From assembly GCF_014356525.2 (NCBI RefSeq), contig NC_052505.1:51774970-51838969 (forward strand): a DNA stretch of 64,000 bases. Direction: 5' to 3'. The translations under genes were made by a program, and so were the position numbers. Positions within the stretch are counted from its first letter, which is position 1. Every line of letters begins with the position of its first letter. Below the pieces are notes generated by a model that was not told where the DNA came from, did not search any database, and saw only the letters and a program-made list of their open reading frames with translations. Shown here piece after piece: positions 23,293 through 36,655 of the stretch. The stretch comes from Nilaparvata lugens. Lineage: Eukaryota > Arthropoda > Insecta > Hemiptera > Delphacidae.

Positions 23293-23921
23293 ATGTTCAA
23301 AATTACTTCACATTGTAATTTATCACATAAAAACAATCCAAATATAGAATATCTGTGTGAAATTTGCACCCAAAAAACGTTTAGCTATGTTGCTATGGTG
23401 GTTACTATGATAAAATCATAATTTGTAACAATATTTCACCTTGTTATTGTCAGTGCGAGATCGACTACAGTATACTGTCAGGAATGTTCATGATTTTCTT
23501 AGTTCACTATCACAAGGTTGTGATATTCACTAGTGCTGAAGCCTAGTTGGTTGGCAGTGGCCAGAGGCCAGTGGTGTGTTGATTAGTTGATTGAGGTGAT
23601 TGTGCAAGTTGACTTATGCGCGCCAAGATGACGCATCGCATCGCATACCCTGTGCAGGCCCTATTCACCTCAATCTGTCAGCATTCCTTGCAAATAGCCT
23701 TCATCACAATGCTTCATCACACTGAACCAATGCTGCCAGTTTCAAGTAGATTGCCATCTTCCTGCATCCTGCATCTCTTCTACTGACGTCTTTTTCCAGT
23801 CTTTTCCCCTACTTGGTCGCTGTTTCGGCATGCCGATCACGTACAATGGCGTGACTCACGTCAGCGACATCAGGACGACGCTTTTTCGGCTTCTATTCAG
23901 TAGTCATGCCGCCGAAAATGA

Positions 23922-23955
<34 letters not shown>

Positions 23956-25009
23956 CAAACGCAGTTCTCCACCAACTCAACTTCAATGTCAACTTCAGTC
24001 ATGTCATTTGCAAAAAAGTAATTGGTAAAGAGGGTTTCAAAACAGGATAGGATTACATTGAACTGGCTTAAGATATCAACAATAATTTTCACTGTTTTCC
24101 TTGTATTTGGACCGGAATTTCAAATCAAATTCATTTGCTCAAAAAAATATATATATCAGTATTTAAAATTATGCATTAATGATTGCAACTTTTCATTTGA
24201 TATAGAACTCATAAACTTATAGTCAATTGATAGTCTTATGCTAGGCTTATGCTAATTGAAAACTGTACTTGCATAATAAAGGGGACCACTTTCACAGGCA
24301 ACATATTGTCTGAGTATAAGCTCGATTTGAGGTTTCATTAATGGATGTTATTGAACATATAAAAAAGGAATCGAAGGTTTTAAATCTTAAGTATCACATT
24401 AATAAGAAGAAAGGATCAGAGAAAAAAATGAAGATAAGACTAATTAAAGAAACAATCATTTCAAAGAAGCGGCGATTTATTCACAATAGGCACACGAGGG
24501 CTCCGTCTGTTGACAGTCATTTATTCTGCTGAAGCGATTATTGTCGTGGTCGCGCTGATAAGCTATCGATAAGATAATGAATTTAAGCTTCATGCGCCTG
24601 CTACTCGTGTTGTAAGGGTGACCACTTCAACAGCCGAACTCCTCTAAATACCATTTATGAGTTGAAAATTTGCTTGCCGGTGGTTTAGAGCCCACAAAGT
24701 TAAAGGTCATCATTATTAGTCTCATTACTCACCCACAAGCCTAGATCTGATATGGGCATCATCCTTAACAGAATGAAATTAAATATAACATGTTTCCAGA
24801 TATTTGGCCAACTTTCATCACAGATTTGATTCCTGTTAGACTTTTGACAGATTATTAAATATTTTTTATCAAAAATGGCTTCCTATTACACCAACAAAGA
24901 TCGTTGATCAAGACTTTGCGAATATATGATATGATCATAAAATTATGTGGCTGTGTAATGGGAAACGTGATTAATTTAAATTTCTCTCCCACCACAACCA
25001 ATTCTCATT
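23293..25009. other. No recognisable gene
   Basis: Unassigned, with short frames only. A somewhat GC-richer part (23620-23900) shows no coherent exon. Confidence 0.4.
23922..23954. repeat. (GAT)n microsatellite
   Basis: About 11 units of GAT. Confidence 0.95.
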
Positions 25010-25275
25010 GGCTGTCACCATGAAAGATAAATTGCTGCACTGTTATTGGTTGATTTGTGATTATTAAATAACTGGCATCGTAATATAACGCTGATTCTAT
25101 GACTGATTGAATTGGAGAGACGATATACACACCAGAGTTGCATGCAGTAATCAAATGACAGAGCAATAATTTTAGCCACAGGCAATGTAAGTTGAGAGTG
25201 CTGGTAGATAAATTCAACCAATCAAAAGCTTTAACCAATAAAAGTGCAGCATTTTCTTTGTCATGGCAAAATCTA
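25010..25275. mobile_element. MITE-like inverted repeat (candidate)
   Basis: TTGCTGCACTGTTATTGGTT near 25028-25052 is mirrored by AACCAATAAAAGTGCAGCA near 25231-25252. Similarity extends outward with gaps (CCATGAAAGA against its partner). Ends are not sharp and no duplication was found. Confidence 0.3.
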
Positions 25276-27419
25276 TCAAAGAAGAAATAATGTGTCATCT
25301 CATGATATCATGATGTCAGCTATAAGTTTAGTAATGCAGGGAAAAGAGCGTCTCTTAGCATGCAAGTACTGCGAATCATCAGATAATTTTGTATTTCTAT
25401 TGTGTTGAAGCATTAACATTATCTCTGAATAATGTGATTTCCCCATGAAGCAAATTCGAATTATTATCAGAAAATGATGATATTATTCATATTCAAATAA
25501 CGACAGATGTAATTCGGATACAGTTCTGATGTTCCAAAATTATCATTTTATTACCTATTATTCAATAAAATTATTTTATTCATTTTATTCCAATTATTGG
25601 GTAATTGTAGTCTTTCGAATTCTATGTTAGTAATAAATCATGATTACAATTAAAATTTGTACTGGAGCAGCTTCCAGACAAATTTTAGGGATGAGTAGCC
25701 TAATGCTAGCATAAATTTATATTTCCAGCAGAAATATATTTCAGACAGACATCTCAGCTCGTATTTTGAATCCTACAATGAATGCGGCCGACAGCCGGTC
25801 ACTTTTAACGAAATCAAGCATTCTTGAAGCTTTGAAGCAAAGTTAGGGAAACGACTGTCGATAGCCAGCTATGGAACAGATTTGGTGGGCGGTGAACGAT
25901 TATTATTGTCCGGCTGAATGAAAGGGCTCTATGCAGTGGAAAAAGACTGCCAGATTATAGAGCAGACGTGGTCATGGTCTTCTAGCGCATATTACTATGG
26001 ATTTCGGTGATGAGGGTGTCAGGGCTGAGTGCTGAGGCTGTGGGGCGAGGGGTGAGGGGTGCAGAGCTGCAGAGTGCAGACAACATTATTCAGCGGATTA
26101 GCCGATTAAGCGTTTCGTTGGAGCGTGCACATTTCTTTGAGCACCAATTCCATTTGGCCAAATTTAGTGACGCCTGTTTCAACCTCACTAGACTTCTGTA
26201 GTTGACCTTCACTTATTCTTCACCTTGCCCACCCTCTCCGTTCTTCTTCTTCTTCTTGATTTGAATCCTCATTCAAATTGGATTCCCACTGTGAAAAAGC
26301 AACCACTTATATGTAACACAAACTAAATGTGACTAATTATAACATGTATATCTAATAATGACATAAAAATGAGTTAGTATCTGAAAAGTACTTGAGGAAT
26401 ATCTAGAAATATGAATTTATGGAAAAAAGGAATTGTTGACAGACTAGTTGACTAGTATTTTCAATGAGATGTCTGTGGCAAACATCTCTCCTTCCTGTAT
26501 AGTTCACCTTCATTGTGGAACGCTTAGGTAAAAACTCACATCCGCAGAAAAACCCTGAAGATACCAAATTGAGCGGAAGTCATTGTACAATTCAATAATG
26601 GAATTCGGTAGTATCGTGTTCTTTGCAGCCCACAGTCTGAACGTCCACATTTTATTCAATCAGAATTTTGTTCAACACCCGGCAGCAGATGAAAACCTCC
26701 GTTACAAAGTAAAAAACATCCATTTTCAATAATCCACTAAATTCAATTTTGTGTTGAGATTGTATCGTAGAGTGTCTCATTCCATATAGTGTTTATGTGT
26801 TGTATTACAAGGAAAGACATTGTTGAAATGAAAAGAATGTTCTTATCAAGAGTTCAGTCTTTGATTCAGAATATTGCGCAAGGACAAAGAAAGGTGAGCA
26901 ACTATAACAACACCTCAAAATTAACACCTCATGGAAGAACGATAGGCTTGAACCATAAGTGATAGTTTTGATAGACACCATTGAATTTAGACAAAAATGA
27001 TAATAACATTATACAAATCAATGAACTAAAGGGTTAGGATGAGGTGAAAATTTAGAAAAAAATGAAGAAGAAGATCAAACAAAAATAATAGGGAAGAAGG
27101 TACGATCGGATATGATTACAATGATTATAATTATAATATGCTATCTTCAGATCCTATTTTTCATCATATCGACAATTCATCAACAATATCACAAAAAATT
27201 CTATTAATTTTACAAAGTAACTCATAAGCTAAAGAATCATCAAACAATATAGTATTAAAATGAGAAGCAATTATACGTTTGTGAATAAAATTCGTCTGCA
27301 AACTAACACTTTAAGTTATGAACAGTTTAATTTTAACTCAAGGTAATAGCAGGTTATACTTTGAAGGGGCTTACTAGGAAACTATGTTTACTGGAAATGT
27401 CCACTTTTCACCTCTATTA
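25276..27419. other. No recognisable gene (2.1 kb)
   Basis: Unassigned AT-rich sequence. A frame at 26007-26201 starts at GTG and sits in locally G-rich DNA, with no support as coding. Confidence 0.4.
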
Positions 27420-27584
27420 AGGTGCATACAGACTTACGCACCACGGACACGTGCATTTCGATTTCCAGCAGCTGATTCTATGTTAGCTTTATATTACTGT
27501 TCCTGTACAAATACATATATAATAAGCTGATATCAGCTGATGGAAAGCGAAATGCGCGCGTTCTAGGTGCACACGTCTGTGCCT
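27420..27584. mobile_element. Palindromic MITE, AGGTGCATACAGAC ends
   Basis: 165 bp. Left end AGGTGCATACAGAC and right end, inverted, AGGCACAGACG. Inner arms pair through GCATTTCGNTTTCCANCAGC. Left flank TTA, right flank ATA. Related by its ends to the MITEs at 22269 and 43881-44788. Confidence 0.6.
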
Positions 27585-27828
27585 ATAGAGACTTAGAGAG
27601 GTTCAATTACAGAAGAACAGAGCATTGAGTTATTGCACATTTTGCAAGATGTGTTCTTCTTCTTGAGCTTTCCTCATGCAAACTCATCACAACAGCATTT
27701 AACTCATTTGACTTGTTGACTTCATATTTCAGGCAATTCAATGACTGTATCATTTTGTGATGAGGGAGGATGGAGAGTAGAAATTTGAAGAAGGTAGAGC
27801 TCTGTTAAGAGACGGCTGTCTGTGCCAC

Positions 27829-28437
<609 letters not shown>

Positions 28438-28949
28438 CTAATTGTATGATTGCATCTTTGCGCCCAATCCAATGATCACGCTAAGTTAGTGGTGGTGGGT
28501 GGGATTAAACTACTATACTGTATAGTCCACGTTTTACAACTAATGGGCAGATAAACGAAACCATTTGTCTTACTCAACTTACTCAACAGTAGTTGTATTG
28601 ATTTTCCGGCAGAAGAGTGGAAATTGATCGCACTGATAAGTCAGAGGTAATGAGGTGGATTGGATGGTGGACAATTGAGATGGTTTAAATAGTTTTGGTA
28701 GGTAAATATTTTGGATGATTGAAGAACTCGTCAGATCGAAACATTTGTCAGTAGTAATTATTTGGTGGAAAAGTGATTTATACAGGTATTTTGCTTAGTG
28801 AATTTGTAATTTTTTGATTTGAATTGATGAATTTGTACTTTGCTCTTAGTTTGGCTGATGAATGCGTAGCAACAGTATGAATAATGACGAGTAAATACAG
28901 TTCCCAATAGTTTTTTAATGATTTATATGTTCTATCCACTAGTAAAGCA

Positions 28950-29188
28950 AATTATTATGGCTTTTGTTGATGGGGAGTCCCTTGCGGGAAGGTCTCACCT
29001 CGCCTGAATATATCATTTAAGTCGTCAATGGACCTCACTACTGTCATACTTCAGCTGTGACCGACAGTTTTACGTGCCCATCCGATAACACGGGAATGAC
29101 CTGGCCAAATTGGTGATGTAAGGGTTTGAACCCGGGTTCTCCAGGCAGCTATGCAAGCATTCTATCCATTTGACCACAGATCACTCAT
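28950..29188 (-). mobile_element. tRNA-derived SINE
   Basis: Read on the minus strand, the head starts GTGATCTG and contains an A-box (TGGTCAAATGG) and a B-box (GGGTTCAAACC) at tRNA-like spacing, so an internal Pol III promoter is visible. About 170 bp of unrelated body follows, ending GACTCCCCATCAACAAAAGCC and a short ATTATT-like tail. Total ~240 bp. The tRNA part does not fold as a complete functional tRNA by eye. Box matches are seen; the SINE call rests on head-body-tail organisation. Confidence 0.7.
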
Positions 29189-29880
29189 GAGCTTTTGATT
29201 CAACTGCTGAGTGAAGTAGATTTTATAGAAAGAATCCTCCTTGCTATTAACTCCCCCCCCCCTTACACAAGGATTGTCTTGGCATTAGAGTCGATGAATA
29301 TATCTAACTTTGCCTTTGATTCATTCTTTTGAATGTGCAATTGTTTTATTATTCATATAGTTTAATACGCATACTTCACAATGTTTTATTCTTCCTCCTA
29401 TATTGACTCAATCAAGATCGAACGATCTATATTCAAATCAATGGAGAACGAAATAGAAATAAATAAGAAATAGAATAAAATAAGTTAAAACCCGATGATT
29501 TATCATTTTATTTATAAATATTAATATTTTATCTATGATTCTACATCTCACTATATTTATTAATCCAAGGTTTAGCTCAAGGACGAACAGTATCAGTGAA
29601 CAAAGCTATTTCCCGAGACTATTGAGTGGAAATTTGTTTTTGAGAGTGTGTCACGCGATGAGAGTACTCGTAGAATATTGAGACAGTTGATGAATGAGTT
29701 GGTCTACTGTCTTCATTATTCCCTTCTGAAGGACCTACTTCCGTTCAAAGAGTTGGAAATGTACAATACTCAGGGCTATTATTTGTAGCAGGCTTCACTG
29801 AGTGACCCAAATACTTTTTCCAGTGCATTGGCGGATGGTTTATTGTAGTACGAGATTTATGGGGCTGTAGTGTGAGGGAT
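29189..29880. other. No recognisable gene
   Basis: Unassigned; includes a C homopolymer of ~10 at about 29253. Confidence 0.4.
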
Positions 29881-30564
29881 AGTTAATTTTATTAAAGAGG
29901 GTGGAGAAGGAGAGGAGGGGAATCTATTAATTAGAGAGAAAAAATGGAGAAAAAGGAGTGGAGAGACATGAAAGGGAAGAAGGTGAATGAAGGTGAAGAA
30001 GGAGGGTGTAGAGAATAGAATAAGAGGAATAGGAACTTATAGAAAAAGGAAAAAGAGGATGGGAATTAAATAAGAAAAAGAAGAGGGTTTGATGTGAATG
30101 GAGGAGGAGTTGAATGATTTGAAGAGTGTTGTGGAGGAGTATCTGAGGAGGAAAGAGGAGGATAAGAAGACGGTAGAGGAGGAGAGGGAAGGAAAAAAGA
30201 AAGGAGAGAAATGAGTAGAAGAAAAAGTGAATAATGAGGAGGTGGAGGTGAATGGTGAGGAGAAGAAGAAGAAGAAGAAGAAGAAGAAGAAGAAGAAGAA
30301 GAAGAAGAAGAAGAAGAAGAAGAAGAAGAAGAAGAAGAAGAAGAAGAAGAAGAAGAAGAGAAGAAGAAGAAGAGAAGAAGAAGAAGAAGACGAAGAAGAA
30401 GAAGAAGAAGAAGAAGAAGAAGAAGAGAAGAAGAAGAAGAAAGAAGAAGAAGAAGAAGAAGAAGAAGAAGAAGAAGAAGAAGAAGAAGAAGAGAAGAAGA
30501 AGAAGAAGAAGAAGAAGAGAGAAGAAGAAGAAGAAGAGAAGAAGAAGAAGAAGAAGAAGAAGAA

Positions 30565-30595
<31 letters not shown>

Positions 30596-30720
30596 AGAAG
30601 AAGAAGAAGGAGAAGAAGAAGAAGAGAAGACGAAAGCAATGAAGGAAGAAAAACTGTTGAAGTGTAAGGTTGAGAAAGCGAATAAGTTAGATGAAGAAGC
30701 CAGAGCAAAGCAAGTGGAAT
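29881..30720. repeat. ~840 bp polypurine tract
   Basis: The plus strand is almost exclusively A and G, with only scattered T and rare C. The core is the GAA array. All long frames here (poly-K/E/R on plus, poly-L/F/S on minus) are translations of simple sequence. Confidence 0.85.
30258..30640. repeat. (GAA)n microsatellite, ~380 bp, with phase slips
   Basis: Long GAA/AAG array broken by about ten partial units and rare variants (GAC, TAAG, GGAG). Confidence 0.95.
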
Positions 30721-31300
30721 CAATCAAGAGAGAAGTCTGGCCTCGCGCACCGCACAGCCTAGTACCGTCATTCACTCGTCTATTGGTATATAGCTTGGAT
30801 TATTGTATTCAGTGCAAGTAAGGGTGAAGGGCAGGCTGAGACGTAAGCTATACTCACTCACTCACATGGTAGTCGTAGTATAAAGTACCTGTCTGAATCT
30901 ATCGAATCTGAAAGCTTCAGCCGAGTAGCCCTCTCAACCACCCCTCCCACACCCCTCAGCACCCAAACGGGGTCGCTCCCTATTTTCTTTAGCGTTGACT
31001 TTTCATTCGGAAAACTCAGTCAATATGTTGTCCCTGATGCCTGCACTTCACCTGACATGCTGACACTGTTACTCATGATATTGAAATGCACTCTGTAATT
31101 CAAATAAAAGTCCAAAACAATAATATATTCTATTCCTTTTCTGCCCTACTAGTTATAGAATGTAGGCTTTTTATGTTCTACCAGAGACAAACAAATATCC
31201 GTTTGTTGGAAAGTATTCCGTTTTTCTACAGTTTTCTTGAAGCTTCAATAAGTAGCTTCTATTATGTCAACAGTGATTCTACGTTTTATAGACATAAAAA
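30721..31300. other. No recognisable gene
   Basis: Unassigned. 30880-31060 is GC-richer, but I see no coherent exon. Confidence 0.4.
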
Positions 31301-31447
31301 AAGGGGTGTGCTTGCAATATATATTATTTATAGTTCTGATTTTTTAATATATTATTTGGATACATGAGAGGAGTCCAGAACCAATTTCTAAATGCAAAAT
31401 TTCCTTGTGCTAGATACAGAGTGGCCCCAAAACCTCGTTTTTTCGGT
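31301..31447 (+). mobile_element. Outer-arm fragment of the foldback element
   Basis: Matches the outer end of the arms at 862-1000 and 2870-3020 (for example TAGTTCTGATTTTTTAATAT and TTCCTTGTGCTAGATACA), at roughly 85 percent by eye. Only one end is present. Confidence 0.65.
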
Positions 31448-31760
31448 TTAATCGTATAGTACATTACTATGTACTATACTCCCTGGGTTGGAAAACTCGC
31501 TCATGAGCTGTTGTATTGTAATATTTGAAAGCCACAACTTTTGATTATACAGAGTTGGTGGAAATTATGAAAACAGCTAAATATTTATTTTACAAGAATA
31601 TATTTGACAGCAGATTTCATTGTGAATCCTGTTTGTGATGGGAAATTACCCTTCAAAAATGACTCTGTCGCTTCAACATCTTTGACCCTCATATGAATCC
31701 AAATTCATTTTTTCAAATGAGAAAGTGGTCAATATTTCAATAAAGAGCTCCAAGAAAAAT
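31448..31760. other. No recognisable gene
   Basis: Unassigned AT-rich spacer. Confidence 0.4.
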
Positions 31761-32726
<966 letters not shown>

Positions 32727-35158
32727 TAAAAAATGAATAACGAAAGCCACACATTGATATCTCAACACGTATCAGTTTTTTGATATAAAAGTTGTAAATT
32801 ACTTTGCATATTAACCAGCTTAAATTATTTGTCAGCACATGAAGATCTGTCTGTGTGATAGCTTCCAAAAAAGCCTCAGCTGATGTAAAGAATGAATGAA
32901 AGGAAAAACTGTTGTAATTGCATTCAATGAATTCTTCAGCTAACTGAATGATGAATAAATCACAACAAATTTTTTCTGATGCACTTTCAATGTTATTTGT
33001 TATATCCTGAAAAAGGAAGAAAGATGTGAGTCAATTTTGTTGTACAACGAACTCGACCTGTATATTATAGGTTCGAAGAAAACATGTTCAACATTTCAAG
33101 CTGAACATTTTACATTAAACATTTTAATTATAGAATCATAATTAGCATGTAGTTCAGTGGTAATAAAAACTACTATCTTGGGAATAGAAACTACCAATAA
33201 TTTGTATGACTGGTAAGCATTGTGATGCAGTGTGACGCAGGTCTGCGAAATGACAGATCAACTGGGATAAGTAGTGTGTGCGCCACAGCAGCCGTCATAA
33301 ATTGGTGCGCGAGACAAGAAGAAAGAAAAAGTGGAAAGGGGTAGGACGGACACCATAAGGTTGGCGCAGAAGTGTGCCGTTTAGTGGTAGATGAAAGTGA
33401 AGATGATGTTATTCCGCAGGTGCCCCGTTGGGGTAGGGGCACTGCCGCTATGCTGGGGCTCGGGCATCTTTTGGGGGCTTCGCCCCGCGGCCCACCTGGC
33501 GTCCCCCGCCCCAGACCACCTCATCTCTCCGATTACTTTACTGTAAATAAGACACTCACCAGACACCCGGTCTCAGCAGTGCACCGGTACCTTCTTTTTC
33601 AACCTCCGCCACTATTTTCTCGCTCCTTTCAACTAAAATTCCTCCCAGCTTCCGTCAATGTTTATCGATTCCATCACCTGGCTACACTGAACAACCCTTC
33701 TGCCGAATTCAACAGTTCGATACATGGATCAATTCAAAGGAGCGTGAAAATACGAATTTATCACTATATTTTTGCACTTTTTTCGCTTCTGTAAGTATCT
33801 GAAGCTTCCAAAGTGCAACAAATCTATCATTCTTCTCCTCATGACCTACAGTATCCAACTATCCTTAAAATAGCAGAAAAAGTAATATCAAACACGAAAA
33901 ACATGAGTCAAGACTGAAAATTATTGGTGATAAGTTTTTAGAAGCCTACAGTGATCGTAGAAATTGAGAATCCCGTGAATTCATGGGAGTTACAAGTTGG
34001 AGAAAATTATCCAACAAGACCAACATTCACAACACTGCATTTTACAGCAGGTCAAGTAAAAAGTCTGTGATTTATTTACTGATTTAGTCAAGTTTCAATT
34101 GAGATGTGGAGATTGAATTTTTTCGTGAATTAGTTGTAATTTGGATGCTGTAAACATATTTTCCGATAACAAATTGGACAATGACCATTCATTCATACAT
34201 TGCTCGCATCTCTCGAAATCGTCAAGAAGAAATCAAGTGAACTCTGAAAGAATTCATCTCTCGGAGTGTTTCGAACGACATATTTATTCTGTTGGACGCA
34301 AAACCTTCAACATTGCATAGTTCGGTGGATCTGCTACTTACTTGAAAGGAAAACAAGTGGTCGTATCGACGCTGGCCAAGTATATCATTGAGAAAACTAC
34401 TTAGGAAAAGTGGTTAAGAACGAGGACTACCTCCCTTGTTTACCCCATCTCTTATTCGTCTCTTATCTCTTCTGTCCTTCTTTCCGTTTGGAAGCTTCTT
34501 CTTATTCTGGAATCGTATCTTTCTATTTCCGACTTCTCTCTAATTTATTGGACCAGGAAGTCGGTGCAACCACAAAGGGCATTAGTATAGTTTTCCCTTC
34601 TTTCTCTTCAAATCACGCTCCTCTCTCTCTCCTTACTCTCTCACTCTTTTTTTCTCTCTCTCTCTCTCTCAAATAACTCTGATCTAATCTCCCTCTCAAA
34701 CACCTTCTCACCCTCCTGCTCACCAATTTCATCCCTCTACTTCTGGTTTTCGGATAGAAAACTTTTTGTCGGTAATAGGAGTACCGTGCTACGCTCAATA
34801 CCACTGTTTCAATTCACCACCCTTTTATAGAGCACTGACAAAACTTTCGCAGCCTACAAGGAGAAACTTTCAACACTAAACAGACTAGAAAGTGGAAGAA
34901 CTAGGGTTTGCTTTTCATCTTCTACGTTAGCGCCCTTTTTTTGAACTCATTATTTTTCAAACTGTTCCCATTTTAAAAACGCTAACTCTGTAAGTAATTA
35001 CGGGAAAAATACTTTTTTCAAATGTGCATTTATCTATATTTCCTTCTCTTCGATAATTTATTTTAGTTCGAACAGCAAAATTCAAATATCAGTCCGAATC
35101 AATTTTTTATCTTCATTAACTACATTGTAACCCAAATTGTGGGTATTCTTATTACATA
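32727..35158. other. No recognisable gene (2.4 kb); GC-rich island at 33414-33530
   Basis: Mostly unassigned. At 33414-33530 GC content rises sharply, with a 13-bp hairpin GGGGC/GCCCC around a TTC loop at 33474-33486. On the minus strand this is a GAA triloop, like the Helitron hairpin at 4156-4176. A 140-codon frame (33372-33794) starts at GTG and crosses this island; I do not support it as a gene. Confidence 0.4.
34615..34670. repeat. (CT)n-rich tract
   Basis: Imperfect CT repeats with a T-run in the middle. Confidence 0.9.
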
Positions 35159-35918
35159 CTAGAAGTAACCCGTGCTTCGCAAGGGTCTATTTTAAAAATT
35201 AACAAATTGAAAGCTTGACGTAATGAAATCTAGAGGAATTGAAAATAGGCGCTATAAGAATCCTCGGTTGATTAAGAATTTATATTCAGCATTTCAAGTG
35301 AATCAGTCCAGTAGTTTAGACGTGATGATGCATCAAACATAATTCTCCCATCCTTTACACGTGTATACGTGTTTAAGCCAGTTCTTTCCTTTAGATAGAT
35401 GGATATATCATCCATATAATCTTCTATACTATAATAAAGGAAATGAATGAGAATAAATTTTGAAAGGTTTGAGATATTGATGTGCGGTTTTCACCATACC
35501 TTTTCTCTGGAAATCCTGTATCGGAATCATGTATCATATGACCACCTTTCAATTAAAAAAAAGATGTTGGATTCAAAATGTCGGAAAAAATTTGGGTGGA
35601 AAATTATTTGTCGGAAAAAAAGGATCCCAAATCATACCTATCTTCTAATTTCCCTTTTAAGAGAAATGTTCTGCTGCTTCCATACAACAACTGGAAGCAT
35701 GACAAATGATTGAAAACATGACAAACTGAAAACTTTATGTAATCATATCTTGAAGAATTTAAAATAGGTCTATAACCATCCTCGGTTAAGCAAGAATCTA
35801 TATGCAAAATTTCAAGTTAATCAGTCCAGTAGTTCAGACGTGATGATGCGCCAAACAAAATTTTCCTATACTTTACACCTGTACAATCCAGTTCTTTCCT
35901 TTATTATAGTATAGAAGA
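35159..35918 (-). mobile_element. Non-autonomous Helitron, family H2, copy 1
   Basis: On the minus strand the 5' end is TCTTCTATACTATAATAAAG after a host A, and the 3' end is CTAG before a host T. A hairpin ACCC-TGC-GAA-GCA-GGGT (one mismatch) is at 35168-35186, 5 nt before CTAG. 760 bp, non-coding. A ~165 bp module (GACGTAATGAAATC ... GCCAGTTCTTTCCTTT) is present twice, near 35215-35400 and 35735-35900. A second copy of the 5' terminus lies in opposite orientation at 35420-35443. Confidence 0.75.
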
Positions 35919-36423
35919 TGATAGATGGATGGATGATCATTGTTATTTTACTAAAAGATAGAATGAGTTGAGTAGTTTCCCTTTCAGAGGGGGTTTTGAA
36001 AAACCACAAAAGTCATTTTTCATAATATGAAGATATAACGAAAAGGTGCATATGACCTTATTTTTTGCTCAGCTAGCCAAAATACCCCTCATTCCAATAT
36101 TAAAATTATCGACTGACTGTACAGTAAGTCAGTCATTCTATCAGGGCTTGAATAATTTTGGAATTTTAATTAAATAAAAATGCAAAGAATAATTATTTCT
36201 TTATGTAATAATATCAACACCTTTATTCAAAGATATATTGATGAAACAGCTGTAGACGATTATTTAGCACTGTTCTAGCTGAAAAATTAATAATCCATTC
36301 CACGTGTACGCCTGAACATTGCATCAGGAAAACGAAGTTTCAAAACTATGTTTTTACTAAAAAGATGTTTTTGAAATAATTTCTTTTATGCAGCTGTTTC
36401 ACATTCACTGAATATTTATTTTC
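35919..36423. other. No recognisable gene
   Basis: Unassigned. A near-palindrome GACTGACTGTACAG...AGTCAGTC lies at about 36112-36134. Confidence 0.4.
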
Positions 36424-36425
36424 AA

Positions 36426-36489
<64 letters not shown>

Positions 36490-36503
36490 AAATAAATAAA
36501 TAA

Positions 36504-36571
<68 letters not shown>

Positions 36572-36655
36572 AAATAAATAATAAATAAATAAATAAATAA
36601 TAAATAAATAAATAAATAAATAAATATAAATAAATAAATAAATAAATAAATAAAT
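36424..36655. repeat. (AAAT)n microsatellite, ~230 bp
   Basis: Tetranucleotide AAAT array with several TAA phase slips. The 89-codon minus-strand frame is its translation. Confidence 0.95.

Noticed and set aside
30227..30821. Long poly-K/E/R and poly-L/F/S frames on both strands
   Set aside because: Translation of the GAA array; every frame of such an array is open.
33372..33794. 140-codon frame across a GC-rich island
   Set aside because: GTG start, no recognised motif, composition changes abruptly in the middle, and the island contains a transposon-like hairpin.
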